From NCBI GenBank assembly GCA_027485855.1, contig JAIXQD010000030.1, forward strand, positions 124,001 to 188,000: DNA of 64,000 bases. The letters run 5' to 3'. The notes below the pieces were generated by a model that did not search any database, had not been told where the DNA came from, and was given only the letters and a program-made list of their open reading frames with translations. Of the stretch, positions 53,185-61,511 are shown piece by piece; within the stretch, counting starts at the first letter, position 1, and each line of letters opens with the position of its first letter. Source of the DNA: Rickettsiales bacterium (GTDB lineage Bacteria > Pseudomonadota > Alphaproteobacteria > G027485855). Position numbers and translations under genes: made by a program.

Positions 53185-53355
53185 ATGGCCTTTCGTACCG
53201 TTTCCATAAAAGATGGCAAATTGCCCAAAGCCGCGCATGAAGCAAAACGAGCTGAAGCGCTGCGGGCTAATTTGCATCGGCGCCGCACGGTGAAAGACAT
53301 GCAAAAACAACAACGCCCAGCAGGAGAGAGCCATGACCCCGACGCCAGCACTTAA
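53185..53355 (+). CDS. Small basic protein (56 aa)
   Basis: A short frame MAFRTVSIKDGKLPKAAHEA... ending ...GESHDPDAST, rich in Arg/Lys (residues 20-44 include KRAEALRANLHRRR). It is in the right position and reading phase for a coupled gene: its 3' end overlaps the next gene's start and contains that gene's ribosome site (AGGAG near 53322). A basic helix of this kind suggests a nucleic-acid or ribosome contact, though this is inference. The start has no strong ribosome site. Confidence 0.6.
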   Translation: MAFRTVSIKDGKLPKAAHEAKRAEALRANLHRRRTVKDMQKQQRPAGESHDPDAST

Positions 53356-53962
53356 AGTTGATATTATTCGCACCGGTGGCTTGGCTGGCGATAAAATAGA
53401 GCGCCTCGGGCTGGTGCCTCAGACTGAGAATGCTATCGATTTATGCCAAGATATTTTAGCGGGCGTGCCCAAGGTTTTGCCGCGCGCACCCATGGCCGAT
53501 ATGTACACTTTTACGGTTACTGTCACCGATGCTGCTGGTAAAACAGCTAAAACAGCTTTTATCAATAAACTGCCACCCATGTTGCAGCAAATGTGGGATA
53601 GCAAGCCCGCAGCAACGGCGCAAACAGCGGCGCCAGCGCCGGTGCGCCCCAACCTTGATTTTGACCTTAAAATCACCCGCACGGGCGGTTTTGCTGGCTT
53701 AACCGATTATGTGGTGCTGGGCAAAGGCACGCTGCCGCTGATGACCGCGCAAAAAGATTTTTGCGATAAATTAATGGCGAGTGGCCGCAAGGTTTATGGC
53801 CAGCAGGGCTTTGATACTTTTAAATACACCCTCGAGCTGGTTAAAGATGGCGCCGCGCATAAATTTATTTTCCATACCAACCTGCCGCAAGAGCTGGCTA
53901 CTTTGTGGAATTCGCTGCCTAAGCATAACCCACGCTTTGACAATGGCGCGCCACAGCCATAA
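53333..53962 (+). CDS. Tandem emfourin-like (M4 protease inhibitor fold) protein
   Basis: A 209-residue protein of two related halves: VDIIRTGGLAGDKIERLGLVP (about 8-28) and LKITRTGGFAGLTDYVVLGK (about 105-124), each with later Y/F-T-x-x-V strand and a P-xx-L-xx-LW-type ending. This pattern resembles emfourin, the inhibitor of M4-family proteases such as protealysin. No M4 protease gene is nearby. No signal peptide. A ribosome site AGGAG lies about 9 nt upstream. It is followed by dcd 40 bp later. Confidence 0.65.
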   Translation: MTPTPALKVDIIRTGGLAGDKIERLGLVPQTENAIDLCQDILAGVPKVLPRAPMADMYTFTVTVTDAAGKTAKTAFINKLPPMLQQMWDSKPAATAQTAAPAPVRPNLDFDLKITRTGGFAGLTDYVVLGKGTLPLMTAQKDFCDKLMASGRKVYGQQGFDTFKYTLELVKDGAAHKFIFHTNLPQELATLWNSLPKHNPRFDNGAPQP

Positions 53963-54002
53963 TCTGGCCTGATAATAAAGACAGCGTAAAGGAAAACAGG
54001 CC

Positions 54003-54557
54003 ATGCCGATAATGCCCGACCATTGGATTCGTGATATGTCGCAACAGCAGCGCATGATCGAGCCGTTTCTTGAAAAGCAAACGCGCGCGGGTGTTATTTC
54101 TTATGGGCTGTCTTCTTATGGCTATGATGCCAGAGTGGCCGATGAGTTTAAAATTTTCACCAATGTCGATAGCGCTGTAGTTGACCCCAAGCGTTTCGAT
54201 GAAGCCAGCTTCGTCAGCCGCAAAACCGATGTGTGCGTTATTCCGCCCAACTCTTTTGCTTTGGCGCGCACCATAGAGTATTTCCGTATCCCGCGTGATG
54301 TGCTGGTGATCTGCCTTGGTAAATCGACCTATGCGCGCTGTGGGCTTATCGTTAATGTCACCCCGCTTGAGCCCGAGTGGGAAGGCCATGTCACCTTAGA
54401 AATTTCCAACACTACGCCCTTGCCCGCCAAGGTTTATGCCAATGAGGGTTTGTGCCAGTTTCTGTTTTTGAAGGGCGATAGCCTGTGTGAAACCAGCTAT
54501 GCCGATCGTGGCGGCAAATATATGGGGCAAACCGGCGTCACTTTGCCGCGTATGTAG
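54003..54557 (+). CDS. dcd: dCTP deaminase
   Basis: A 184-residue enzyme deaminating dCTP to dUTP in thymidylate synthesis. Substrate-binding and catalytic features are present: [10 protein letters not shown], and the late [22 protein letters not shown] with the catalytic Glu, then the C-terminal [10 protein letters not shown]. Length and order are normal. It precedes murA by 24 bp. Confidence 0.96.
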   Translation: MPIMPDHWIRDMSQQQRMIEPFLEKQTRAGVISYGLSSYGYDARVADEFKIFTNVDSAVVDPKRFDEASFVSRKTDVCVIPPNSFALARTIEYFRIPRDVLVICLGKSTYARCGLIVNVTPLEPEWEGHVTLEISNTTPLPAKVYANEGLCQFLFLKGDSLCETSYADRGGKYMGQTGVTLPRM

Positions 54558-54581
54558 CGCCTCGCTAAAAGGAATATATTC

Positions 54582-55847
54582 ATGGATGCGTTGCGTATTG
54601 TTGGAAGCGGCCCGTTGCATGGCACTTTAGCCATTCGTGGTGCAAAAAATGCAGCCCTGCCACTTTTGGCCGCAAGTCTTCTCAGTGACGCACCGCTGAC
54701 CCTTAACAATGTGCCGCTGTTGGCCGATATTAAAGCGATGATAGAGCTTCTGGCCCAGCATGGTGTAATCGCCGAAAAAATTGGCGAGCGCAGTGTGCGC
54801 CTGACGGCCGCAAAAATTACCAACACCACCGCGCCTTACGAATTAGTGCGTAAAATGCGGGCATCGGTGCTGGTGCTGGGGCCGCTTTTGGCGCGCATGG
54901 GGCAGGCGCGGGTGTCTTTACCAGGTGGCTGTGCGATTGGCACACGCCCGGTTGATTTGCACATAAAAGGCTTACAACAACTAGGCGCCGTAATTACCCT
55001 TGAGGACGGCTATATTGTGGCTGCTGCCCCCAAAGGCTTAAAGGGCGCGGATGTGGTTTTTCCGCTGGTGTCGGTGGGGGCAACTGAAAATTTGCTCATG
55101 GCCGCAACTTTGGCGCAAGGCACCACACGTTTAATCAATGCCGCGCTTGAGCCCGAAATTACCGATTTAGCGCATTGCCTTGTAGCTATGGGCGCGCGTA
55201 TTAGCGGCATTGGCACATCGACCTTGGTGATTGAGGGCGTGGCGCAACTGGGTGCGGCGACACACAATATTGTTTCAGACCGCATCGAGCTTGGCACTTT
55301 TGCCATAGCGGCCTGTATGACCGGCGGCGCGCTTTTGCTCACCGACAGCGACATGGCGCTGCTACCGGGGTTTTGGCCGGCACTGCAAGCAGCGGGCGCA
55401 GTGATTATGCAAAGTAAAGAAGGCATTCATGTATCCATGCAGGGGCGGCCGCAGGGTGTGGATATTAGCACCGCACCACATCCTGGTTTTCCTACCGATT
55501 TACAGGCGCAATTTATGGCGCTGATGTGTTTGGCCGAGGGCAGCAGCCGCATCAGCGAAAATATTTTTGAAAATCGTTATATGCATGTGCCCGAGCTGGT
55601 GCGCATGGGCGCTGATATTAGCGTGCAGCATGGCACAGCTGTAGTGCGCGGCGTGGCCGAGCTGCGTGGCGCGCCGGTTATGGCCACAGATTTACGCGCG
55701 TCAAGCTCGCTGCTTTTGGCGGGCCTTGTGGCGCAGGGTGAAACGCTGATTCAGCGTATCTATCATCTTGATCGGGGCTATGAGCGTATCGAGCAACGGC
55801 TTGCGGCTTGCGGCGCACAAATCGAGCGCATCAGACAGGCAGCCTAA
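54582..55847 (+). CDS. murA: UDP-N-acetylglucosamine 1-carboxyvinyltransferase
   Basis: A 421-residue enzyme that transfers enolpyruvate to UDP-GlcNAc, the first committed step of peptidoglycan synthesis. Lys22-Asn23 in [14 protein letters not shown] and the catalytic C117 in [15 protein letters not shown] are present; Cys (not Asp) indicates fosfomycin sensitivity. A normal C-terminus with [10 protein letters not shown] closes the protein. AAGGAA precedes the ATG. The next gene begins 3 bp after its stop codon. Confidence 0.97.
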   Translation: MDALRIVGSGPLHGTLAIRGAKNAALPLLAASLLSDAPLTLNNVPLLADIKAMIELLAQHGVIAEKIGERSVRLTAAKITNTTAPYELVRKMRASVLVLGPLLARMGQARVSLPGGCAIGTRPVDLHIKGLQQLGAVITLEDGYIVAAAPKGLKGADVVFPLVSVGATENLLMAATLAQGTTRLINAALEPEITDLAHCLVAMGARISGIGTSTLVIEGVAQLGAATHNIVSDRIELGTFAIAACMTGGALLLTDSDMALLPGFWPALQAAGAVIMQSKEGIHVSMQGRPQGVDISTAPHPGFPTDLQAQFMALMCLAEGSSRISENIFENRYMHVPELVRMGADISVQHGTAVVRGVAELRGAPVMATDLRASSSLLLAGLVAQGETLIQRIYHLDRGYERIEQRLAACGAQIERIRQAA

Positions 55848-55850
55848 TCG

Positions 55851-56843
55851 ATGCTGCGATTACAAGCGCAAGATGCCGACGATGTGGCGGTTTTATCGGC
55901 CATGCTGCAAGATAGTATTGTGCCGACGGCACAAATTGTCTGGTTTGCCGAGCAGCAGCGTTTTGCTTTATTAGCCGCGCGTTTTTGTTGGGAGCAACAA
56001 GGCCACAGCACCGAGCAGCGCCAACCCGAGCAGCGCCAACACGAGCAACGCCAGCCTGAGCAACGGCAACATTGCCGCCTTTGGGTTGAAGGCGTGCAGC
56101 GCGTGCGTCACAAAGATTTTTCGCTTGATGATGACATGTTGCTGCTGCTGGCTATTACCACCACTGCTCATGGGCTAGAGCTGACTTTTTCCGGCGGCAC
56201 GGCCATTCGGCTTGAGGCAACAGATTGGCACATTTTTGCCGAAGATGTGGGCGAGGCTTGGCCCGCCTCGCGTTGCCCCCACCATGACGATAATCTGTAT
56301 GAGGATCATTTGCACAAAGATGTAGCGCAAAATGCGCCCGCAGATACGGGCATCGTCTTTAGCGATATTCATATGCTGAGTTCGGGCGTGCGTTATGCGC
56401 CGCTGGTGGCACAAGAATTGGCCGATGCCATTGCCCAGCTTAAATCTGATACGGTGCGCTTTGTGTTGCTGCATCGAGAATTGGCCAAGCCCTATAAGCT
56501 TGAAATTGCGCTCAATGATGGCCGGCTTATTTTGCGCTGTATCGCCGCTGATACGCCGGATAGTTATGAAATAAGATTGGCTGTGGCAGCACTGCGCGCC
56601 GATGTGCGTGATTATTTTGCCCTCTGCGAAAGTTGGAGCAAGGCTCTGCCGCAAGCCCAGCCCGAGCAATTACAAAGTATCGATATGGCGCGTCGTGGCC
56701 TGCATGATGAAGGCGCTCGCCGCCTGCAAGAGCTGTTGGCCAAAGATGTGGCCATGGATTTAGCCACAGCAAGGCGGTTTTTTACTTTGGTGTGCGTGCT
56801 GCATTTAGGGCAGATGCGCCAAGCCACACAGTTTTTAGGCTAA
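55851..56843 (+). CDS. DUF2948-UPF0262 fusion protein
   Basis: A 330-residue protein. The N-terminal half matches DUF2948 (LRLQAQDADDVAVLSAMLQD, then RVRHKDFSLDD, and LEATDWHIFAEDVGEAWPAS). The C-terminal half matches UPF0262 (PYKLEIALNDGRLILRC, DYFALCESW, QSIDMARRGLHDEGARRLQE, ARRFFTLVCVLHLG). In many alphaproteobacteria these are two genes after murA separated by hisD; here they are one reading frame and hisD is absent. A four-copy EQRQP-type insert lies within the DUF2948 half. Functions of both domains are unknown. Confidence 0.8.
   Translation: MLRLQAQDADDVAVLSAMLQDSIVPTAQIVWFAEQQRFALLAARFCWEQQGHSTEQRQPEQRQHEQRQPEQRQHCRLWVEGVQRVRHKDFSLDDDMLLLLAITTTAHGLELTFSGGTAIRLEATDWHIFAEDVGEAWPASRCPHHDDNLYEDHLHKDVAQNAPADTGIVFSDIHMLSSGVRYAPLVAQELADAIAQLKSDTVRFVLLHRELAKPYKLEIALNDGRLILRCIAADTPDSYEIRLAVAALRADVRDYFALCESWSKALPQAQPEQLQSIDMARRGLHDEGARRLQELLAKDVAMDLATARRFFTLVCVLHLGQMRQATQFLG
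56013..56072. repeat. Four-copy 15-bp tandem repeat within DUF2948
   Basis: GAGCAGCGCCAACCC and three successive variants at 15-bp spacing (56013, 56028, 56043, 56058). It is translated as an EQRQP/EQRQH insert, without changing frame. Confidence 0.8.
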
Positions 56844-56862
56844 CGCTTTTTGTAAATGGCAG

Positions 56863-56892
56863 TTTTAAGTTAGGCTGTTTTATGTTAGGCCA
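56863..56892. repeat. 15-bp tandem duplication at the lpxC stop codon
   Basis: TTTTAAGTTAGGCTG then TTTTATGTTAGGCCA (12 of 15 identical). The copy nearest the gene contains the lpxC stop codon (TTA on plus strand at 56885). Confidence 0.65.
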
Positions 56893-57835
56893 TTTGGTAA
56901 AGCGGCTCATGAATTGTGGCGCTCTCTTGTGCCATAAGCGGCACAGGGTTGGTCACCCAACGATAATTGCGTGCCTCGGCAAAGAGGGCGCGCAGCAATT
57001 TGTTATTGAGGCCATGACCGCACTGATTGCCAATAAAGTGCCCCAAAATAGGCCCGCCCGCGAGGTAAATATCACCCACCGCATCGAGCACTTTGTGGCG
57101 CACGCACTCATCGGCAAAGCGGAAGCCGCCATCATTCAGCACTTGGGCGTCATCTATCACCACCGCATTATCAAGGCTGCCACCGCGACCAAAGCCGGCT
57201 TTTTGCAGCGCTTCAATTTCGGCCTTAAGGGCAAAAGTGCGTGCGGGCGCAATATCGCGCATAAAGTTTTTTGACGAGAGCGCCAAGCTATAATGCTGGC
57301 GGCCAATGGCGGGCGCGGCAAAATCAATATCAACGGTAAAGCGGCTTTCGGCGCTGGGCAGAAACTGCGCGGTTTTTTGCCCATCTTGAATGCTGACGGG
57401 GTAAAGCACCTCAAGCCAGCGGCGCGGCGCTGCTTGTGCCACAAGGCCGGCTTCGGCAATCAGCGCCACAAACGGCGCAGATGAGCCATCAAGGATGGGC
57501 ATTTCAGGCCCATCAATCTGTACTAAAACATTATCGATGCCGCAAGCCGCCAGCGCCGCACACAGATGCTCGATGGTGGCCACACTAACCTTGTGCTCGT
57601 TGGCAATGACGGTGCACAGCCGCGTTTCGGCCACATTGTCGTAGCGGGCGATAATAAGATTATTTTCCTTAATGTCGCTGCGGATAAATTGTACGCCACT
57701 ATTGGCGGGTGCGGGCTCAAGGCGCACATGCGCCACAGTGCCACTATGCACGCCAATGCCACTAAAGCTGATCGCATGGCGCAGCGTGTGCTGGGCTTGC
57801 TGTTTGTGATGAGCGGTTTGCGGTTTGAACAGCAC
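56885..57835 (-). CDS. lpxC: UDP-3-O-acyl-N-acetylglucosamine deacetylase
   Basis: A Zn2+-dependent deacetylase, the committed step of lipid A synthesis. Zinc-site regions VATIEHLCAALAACG and DECVRHKVLDAVGDIYL are present, with GHGLNNKLLRALF as the catalytic-His region. A GTG at 57835 (VLFKPQTAHH) gives 316 residues, close to the normal size; an upstream in-frame TTG at 57922 would lie in the predicted promoter. A 15-bp repeat follows the stop codon. Lipid A synthesis means the organism has LPS. Confidence 0.95.
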   Translation of the reverse strand: MLFKPQTAHHKQQAQHTLRHAISFSGIGVHSGTVAHVRLEPAPANSGVQFIRSDIKENNLIIARYDNVAETRLCTVIANEHKVSVATIEHLCAALAACGIDNVLVQIDGPEMPILDGSSAPFVALIAEAGLVAQAAPRRWLEVLYPVSIQDGQKTAQFLPSAESRFTVDIDFAAPAIGRQHYSLALSSKNFMRDIAPARTFALKAEIEALQKAGFGRGGSLDNAVVIDDAQVLNDGGFRFADECVRHKVLDAVGDIYLAGGPILGHFIGNQCGHGLNNKLLRALFAEARNYRWVTNPVPLMAQESATIHEPLYQMA

Positions 57836-57924
57836 GGTTTTATCAACCTTGATTAGGGTTAAAATTTCTACCCCCACTATGCCGCGCTGCAATAATTTTG
57901 CCCAATCACAGCTTGTGGCCAAGT

Positions 57925-57952
57925 ATTACAATAAAAATATATTTGTTATCAA
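57925..57952 (-). promoter_or_regulatory. Predicted sigma-70-type promoter of lpxC
   Basis: TTGATA (-35) and TGTAAT (-10), separated by 16 bp, each one base from consensus, in an AT-rich tract on the minus strand. The transcript would start near 57917 and give an 80-nt leader to the GTG at 57835, supporting that start choice over TTG 57922. Confidence 0.55.
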
Positions 57953-58082
57953 TGAGTTGCGGCGCTCGCGGTTGGGCCAAATTGGTGCTTTGTTAAGCGT
58001 CTCAGCCTCGAGCCAGCCGTGACCGTGCAAAAATATGGCGGCCCTATGTTTGCAACAACAAATGCCGCGCCTGCCATGTCAC

Positions 58083-58114
58083 AAAAAAGCCCTGCGGTAT
58101 GAGCGCAGGGCTTT
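58083..58114 (-). terminator. Rho-independent terminator downstream of ftsZ
   Basis: An 11-bp stem AAAGCCCTGCG / CGCAGGGCTTT with a 7-nt loop. On the minus strand it is followed by TTTTTT, so it ends the ftsZ transcript 50-80 nt past the stop codon. Confidence 0.9.
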
Positions 58115-58132
58115 AAGAGAGCAGATATTTAA

Positions 58133-58177
58133 AACTTAGTTTTGCTGAACTTAATTTTGCTGAACTTAGTTTTGCTG
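58133..58177. repeat. Three-copy 15-bp tandem repeat at the ftsZ stop codon
   Basis: AACTTAGTTTTGCTG, AACTTAATTTTGCTG and AACTTAGTTTTGCTG in succession. The gene-proximal copy encodes the last ftsZ codons and its TAA stop; the other two follow, each bringing another TAA. Confidence 0.9.
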
Positions 58178-59992
58178 GCGGCGCAGAAATGCCGGAATAT
58201 CCAGCGCATCTTCATCGGCTTTGCTGACCTTAACGCGCTCGGTGGGGTCGCTCGCTAAAGCACCAAAAGCAGAGCTGCCTTCGGTTTTCACTTCAGTTTT
58301 TACCTCAGCTGGTTTTTCAGCTTTGCGACCAAGACCACCAAGACCAGTGACGCGCTCAAACAAAGATGGCCCACGGCGTGCGGTTACTGCAACAGCTTCT
58401 TTTGCTGCGCTCGGCTCTGTGACTGATGGTTGTGTAATGGGCGCGCTAAAGCCATTGCTGACCGGCACTGTAGGCGTGCTGGCTGGTGCCGCAGCTGCTG
58501 TTGTTGGCGCAATCGGCGCAAACAAACTGGGCTGCTGTGTTGGCATGGCTTTTTCGGTGATGCTGGCCCGGCTTTGCGCCAGCTCAGGGATAACCTCGCT
58601 GGGGAGCGGCAGTTCTTTTTCAATGGACATTTCAGGCGTGGCCATTGGCATGGGCATAGCTGTTGCAGCGGCGCTGGCAGCGGCATAATTAAAGCTGCTG
58701 CTAAAGCCTGGGCTGGTTGGTGCACCAAAGCTGCTCATCGCTGTTTGGCCCATTCCTGTCTGACCCATTCCTGTTTGACCGAGGCCGCTTGCGGCGTTTT
58801 GCGCAAAGCCTGTGGCGGCTGTGCCAGTGTGCGTGTTAGCCTGCACGCTTGCTTGCACATTTGCCTGAGAATTATGGGCTTGTGTATTTTGGGCCTGCAC
58901 GGCATGACCTTGTGGCGCAACAAAGGCCGGTGTGGTGGGCGGCACTTGTGCATAGGCCGGCACGGGCGCATTGGCTTTGGCGCCACCGCTGACGACGCCT
59001 AAGCGGGGTTTGGCACCACTGGCAACGGCAGCTTCAATGCCTGTCGCCACAATCGATACGCGGATTTTGCCTTCCATATCTTCGGCAAAGGCTGAACCAA
59101 AAATGATATTGGCATCGGGGTCAACTTCATCGCGGATGCGGCTGGCGGCGGCATCAACTTCAAACAGCGTCATATCGAGGCCGCCGGTGATGTTAATCAG
59201 CACGCCCTTGGCGCCGCGCATCGACACATTATCGAGCAGCGGATTATTGATAGCCGCTTCGGCCGCTTTAACGGCTCTGTCTTCGCCCATCATTTCGCCA
59301 GTGCCCATCATGGCTTTGCCCATCTCGGCCATCACGGTGCGAATATCGGCAAAGTCGAGATTGATCTGACCTGGCGTGGTGATAAGGTCGGTCACACCGC
59401 GCACGCCCGACAGCAGCACATCATCGGCCATGGAGAAGGCCTCTTTAAATGTGGTTTTGGGGCTGGCCAGATGAAACAGGTTTTGGTTAGGAATAATAAT
59501 CAGCGTATCAACATATTGCTGCAATTCGCTGATGCCGCTTTCAGCCAGACGCATACGATGCGCGCCTTCAAAAGCAAAGGGCTTGGTGACCACGCCCACG
59601 GTTAAAATGCCTTGCTCGCGGGCGGCTTTGGCAATCATGGGCGCGGCACCCGTGCCGGTGCCACCACCCATGCCTGCCGCGATAAACACCATATTGGCGC
59701 CTTCAAGATAATTTTGAATTTCGGCCATTTGCTCTTCAGCGGCCGCTCGGCCCACATCGGGGCGGGCGCCAGCGCCAAGACCGCGAGTTAAATTGACACC
59801 CAATTGCAATTTGCGTGGCGCGGCATTGAGAGCCAGAGCTTGGCTATCGGTATTGGCCACCAGATATTCAACGCCCGTAAGGCCGGCCTTAATCATATTA
59901 TTCACGGCATTGCCACCAGCGCCGCCAACGCCAACCACAACCAAAGTGGGGCGCAGATTATGTTCAGTTTCAGGCATGCCGAGGTGAATCAT
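58166..59992 (-). CDS. ftsZ: Cell division GTPase FtsZ
   Basis: A 608-residue tubulin homologue that forms the division ring. The nucleotide motif [14 protein letters not shown] is at 21-34 and the tubulin signature GGGTGTG at 109-115. The T7-loop [11 protein letters not shown] is present. A long, variable linker (about 325-580) carries a GMGQT tandem repeat, then the C-terminal peptide [11 protein letters not shown] that binds FtsA. The start ATG at 59992 has GGAG just upstream (an earlier TTG at 60019 is rejected). Downstream lies a terminator. Confidence 0.97.
   Translation of the reverse strand: MIHLGMPETEHNLRPTLVVVGVGGAGGNAVNNMIKAGLTGVEYLVANTDSQALALNAAPRKLQLGVNLTRGLGAGARPDVGRAAAEEQMAEIQNYLEGANMVFIAAGMGGGTGTGAAPMIAKAAREQGILTVGVVTKPFAFEGAHRMRLAESGISELQQYVDTLIIIPNQNLFHLASPKTTFKEAFSMADDVLLSGVRGVTDLITTPGQINLDFADIRTVMAEMGKAMMGTGEMMGEDRAVKAAEAAINNPLLDNVSMRGAKGVLINITGGLDMTLFEVDAAASRIRDEVDPDANIIFGSAFAEDMEGKIRVSIVATGIEAAVASGAKPRLGVVSGGAKANAPVPAYAQVPPTTPAFVAPQGHAVQAQNTQAHNSQANVQASVQANTHTGTAATGFAQNAASGLGQTGMGQTGMGQTAMSSFGAPTSPGFSSSFNYAAASAAATAMPMPMATPEMSIEKELPLPSEVIPELAQSRASITEKAMPTQQPSLFAPIAPTTAAAAPASTPTVPVSNGFSAPITQPSVTEPSAAKEAVAVTARRGPSLFERVTGLGGLGRKAEKPAEVKTEVKTEGSSAFGALASDPTERVKVSKADEDALDIPAFLRRQQN
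58742..58786. repeat. Three-copy 15-bp tandem repeat in the FtsZ linker
   Basis: TGTTTGGCCCATTCC, TGTCTGACCCATTCC and TGTTTGACCGAGGCC at 15-bp spacing encode the [15 protein letters not shown] segment of the disordered linker. Confidence 0.8.
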
Positions 59993-60257
59993 GGGGGTAT
60001 CTCCAAAGGACAGATTCAAGATAAGAGCCAGAATTGGCGCACGTCATTATTAGGCCGCTGATTCGCGGTAAAGCGCAACGCGATTCGCATCAAAGACCCA
60101 TAGATTTAGGCTTTTATTGCGACCCTTCCCGCTAAATCTTGATGCAAGACATAAAGACAGTCGCCTAAACTATGGTAAAGAAAGTATGAATGGCTTTTGG
60201 GGCGCAATAAAAACTGTGGCCATAAGGCACAAGTAAAGCAAGCAGAAGATGTTGTAG

Positions 60258-61511
60258 CTATATGTGACTGCGCACAAAAGCGGCCGCACGGCCAAGCCAG
60301 CTTTGTGCCAGCCAATGCTGGCTTTCTAACAGCTGTGCGCCATCTTCGGGCGGTTTTTGTGCATAAGCTAAAAGCCCGCTAGCCACAGCAAAAGCGGGGC
60401 CGCTGCTGGCAAAACTATTGCCCTGACAGCGCACGGCCTTAGCCAAACGCACGGGGCGGCCCAAAATTTCGGTGGCAAGCTCGCGCAGGCCCGGCATTTG
60501 ACTGGCGCCACCGGTCAGCACAATGCGCGGCGCTAATTGCGCCAAACTGCCGGCTTCGTGCAATTTATCGCGCAGCATCTCCAGAATTTCTTCTTGGCGG
60601 GGGCGAATAATGGCATTGAGCTGGCCTTTGCTGACCTGCTGATTTTCAGAGGCGCGATCATCGCCCACTTGCGCCACGGTGATAAGGTCGGGGTCGGACA
60701 GCGATAATTCATAAACACTGCCATAAAGTGTTTTAAGCCGTTCGGCATAAGCCAGCGGCGTGACCAGGCCACGGGCAATATCGGCAGTAATATGTTGCCC
60801 GCCCAGCTTAATGGCGCTGCTGTGCCATAAATGCCCGCCGGCAAAAACGCCAAGGCTGCTGCTGCCAGCGCCTAAATCAATGATGGTGGCGCCTAATTCT
60901 AGCTCGTCGTCAACAAGGCACGAGAGGCCACTGGCTAAAGCGGTGGTAACCACCGCATCGACTTCAAGTTGCAGGCGCTCAAACAAGGCCGCCAAGGTGC
61001 GCAGCGCGGTATCGTGGCACGAGAGCACATGCAACTGCACCGATAAATCTTGCCCGCTCATGCCGCGCGGGTCGCGAATATTTTTTAGCTCATCCAGCAC
61101 AAAGCCCAGCGGCAAAGCGTGCAGCATTTGCGCGTTAGCGGCCACGCCATGCATTTTGCCCTCTTGCAAAAGGCGTTTAACCTCGGCTGTGCTGACGGTT
61201 TTGCCAGCAAGGTTAAGGCTGGCATCAATAATTTGCGATTGTGTGGCCAAGGGCGGCGCATTGACAATAATGCGCTCGACACTTTCGCCGGCTTGTTGCT
61301 CGGCGCTGGCAATGGCTGCGGCTACGGCCTCGCTCGCGGCAGAAAGATCAACAATATGACCATTTTTTATGCCGAACGCGCCATGATGGCCAATACCAAT
61401 AATATGCGGCGCGCCACCATTGGCCGGCAGGCGCGCTAAAAGACAGGCAATTTTGCTGCTGCCAATATCGAGCACGGCAATAAGCGAGCTGGTGATGGGG
61501 GCGCGGCTCAT
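60258..61511 (-). CDS. ftsA: Cell division protein FtsA
   Basis: A 417-residue actin-fold protein that anchors FtsZ to the membrane. N-terminal AVLDIGSSKIACLLAR holds the phosphate-1 loop, IDLGAGSSSLGVFAGG and the later VLTGGASQMPGL follow, and a C-terminal amphipathic helix (SWLGRAAAFVRSHI) serves for membrane binding. The start ATG overlaps ftsQ by ATGA. A 265-bp gap separates it from ftsZ, holding an ftsZ promoter whose elements I could not settle. Confidence 0.96.
   Translation of the reverse strand: MSRAPITSSLIAVLDIGSSKIACLLARLPANGGAPHIIGIGHHGAFGIKNGHIVDLSAASEAVAAAIASAEQQAGESVERIIVNAPPLATQSQIIDASLNLAGKTVSTAEVKRLLQEGKMHGVAANAQMLHALPLGFVLDELKNIRDPRGMSGQDLSVQLHVLSCHDTALRTLAALFERLQLEVDAVVTTALASGLSCLVDDELELGATIIDLGAGSSSLGVFAGGHLWHSSAIKLGGQHITADIARGLVTPLAYAERLKTLYGSVYELSLSDPDLITVAQVGDDRASENQQVSKGQLNAIIRPRQEEILEMLRDKLHEAGSLAQLAPRIVLTGGASQMPGLRELATEILGRPVRLAKAVRCQGNSFASSGPAFAVASGLLAYAQKPPEDGAQLLESQHWLAQSWLGRAAAFVRSHI

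Noticed and set aside
57825..58022. 65-codon plus-strand frame in the lpxC/ftsZ gap
   Set aside because: Overlaps the lpxC coding end region and its promoter; composition not protein-like.
58133..58177. CRISPR-like spacing of repeats
   Set aside because: Repeats are adjacent 15-bp units without spacers and there is no cas gene anywhere in the window.
58430..59002. 190-codon plus-strand frame opposite ftsZ
   Set aside because: Cys/Arg/Gly-rich antisense shadow of the FtsZ linker.
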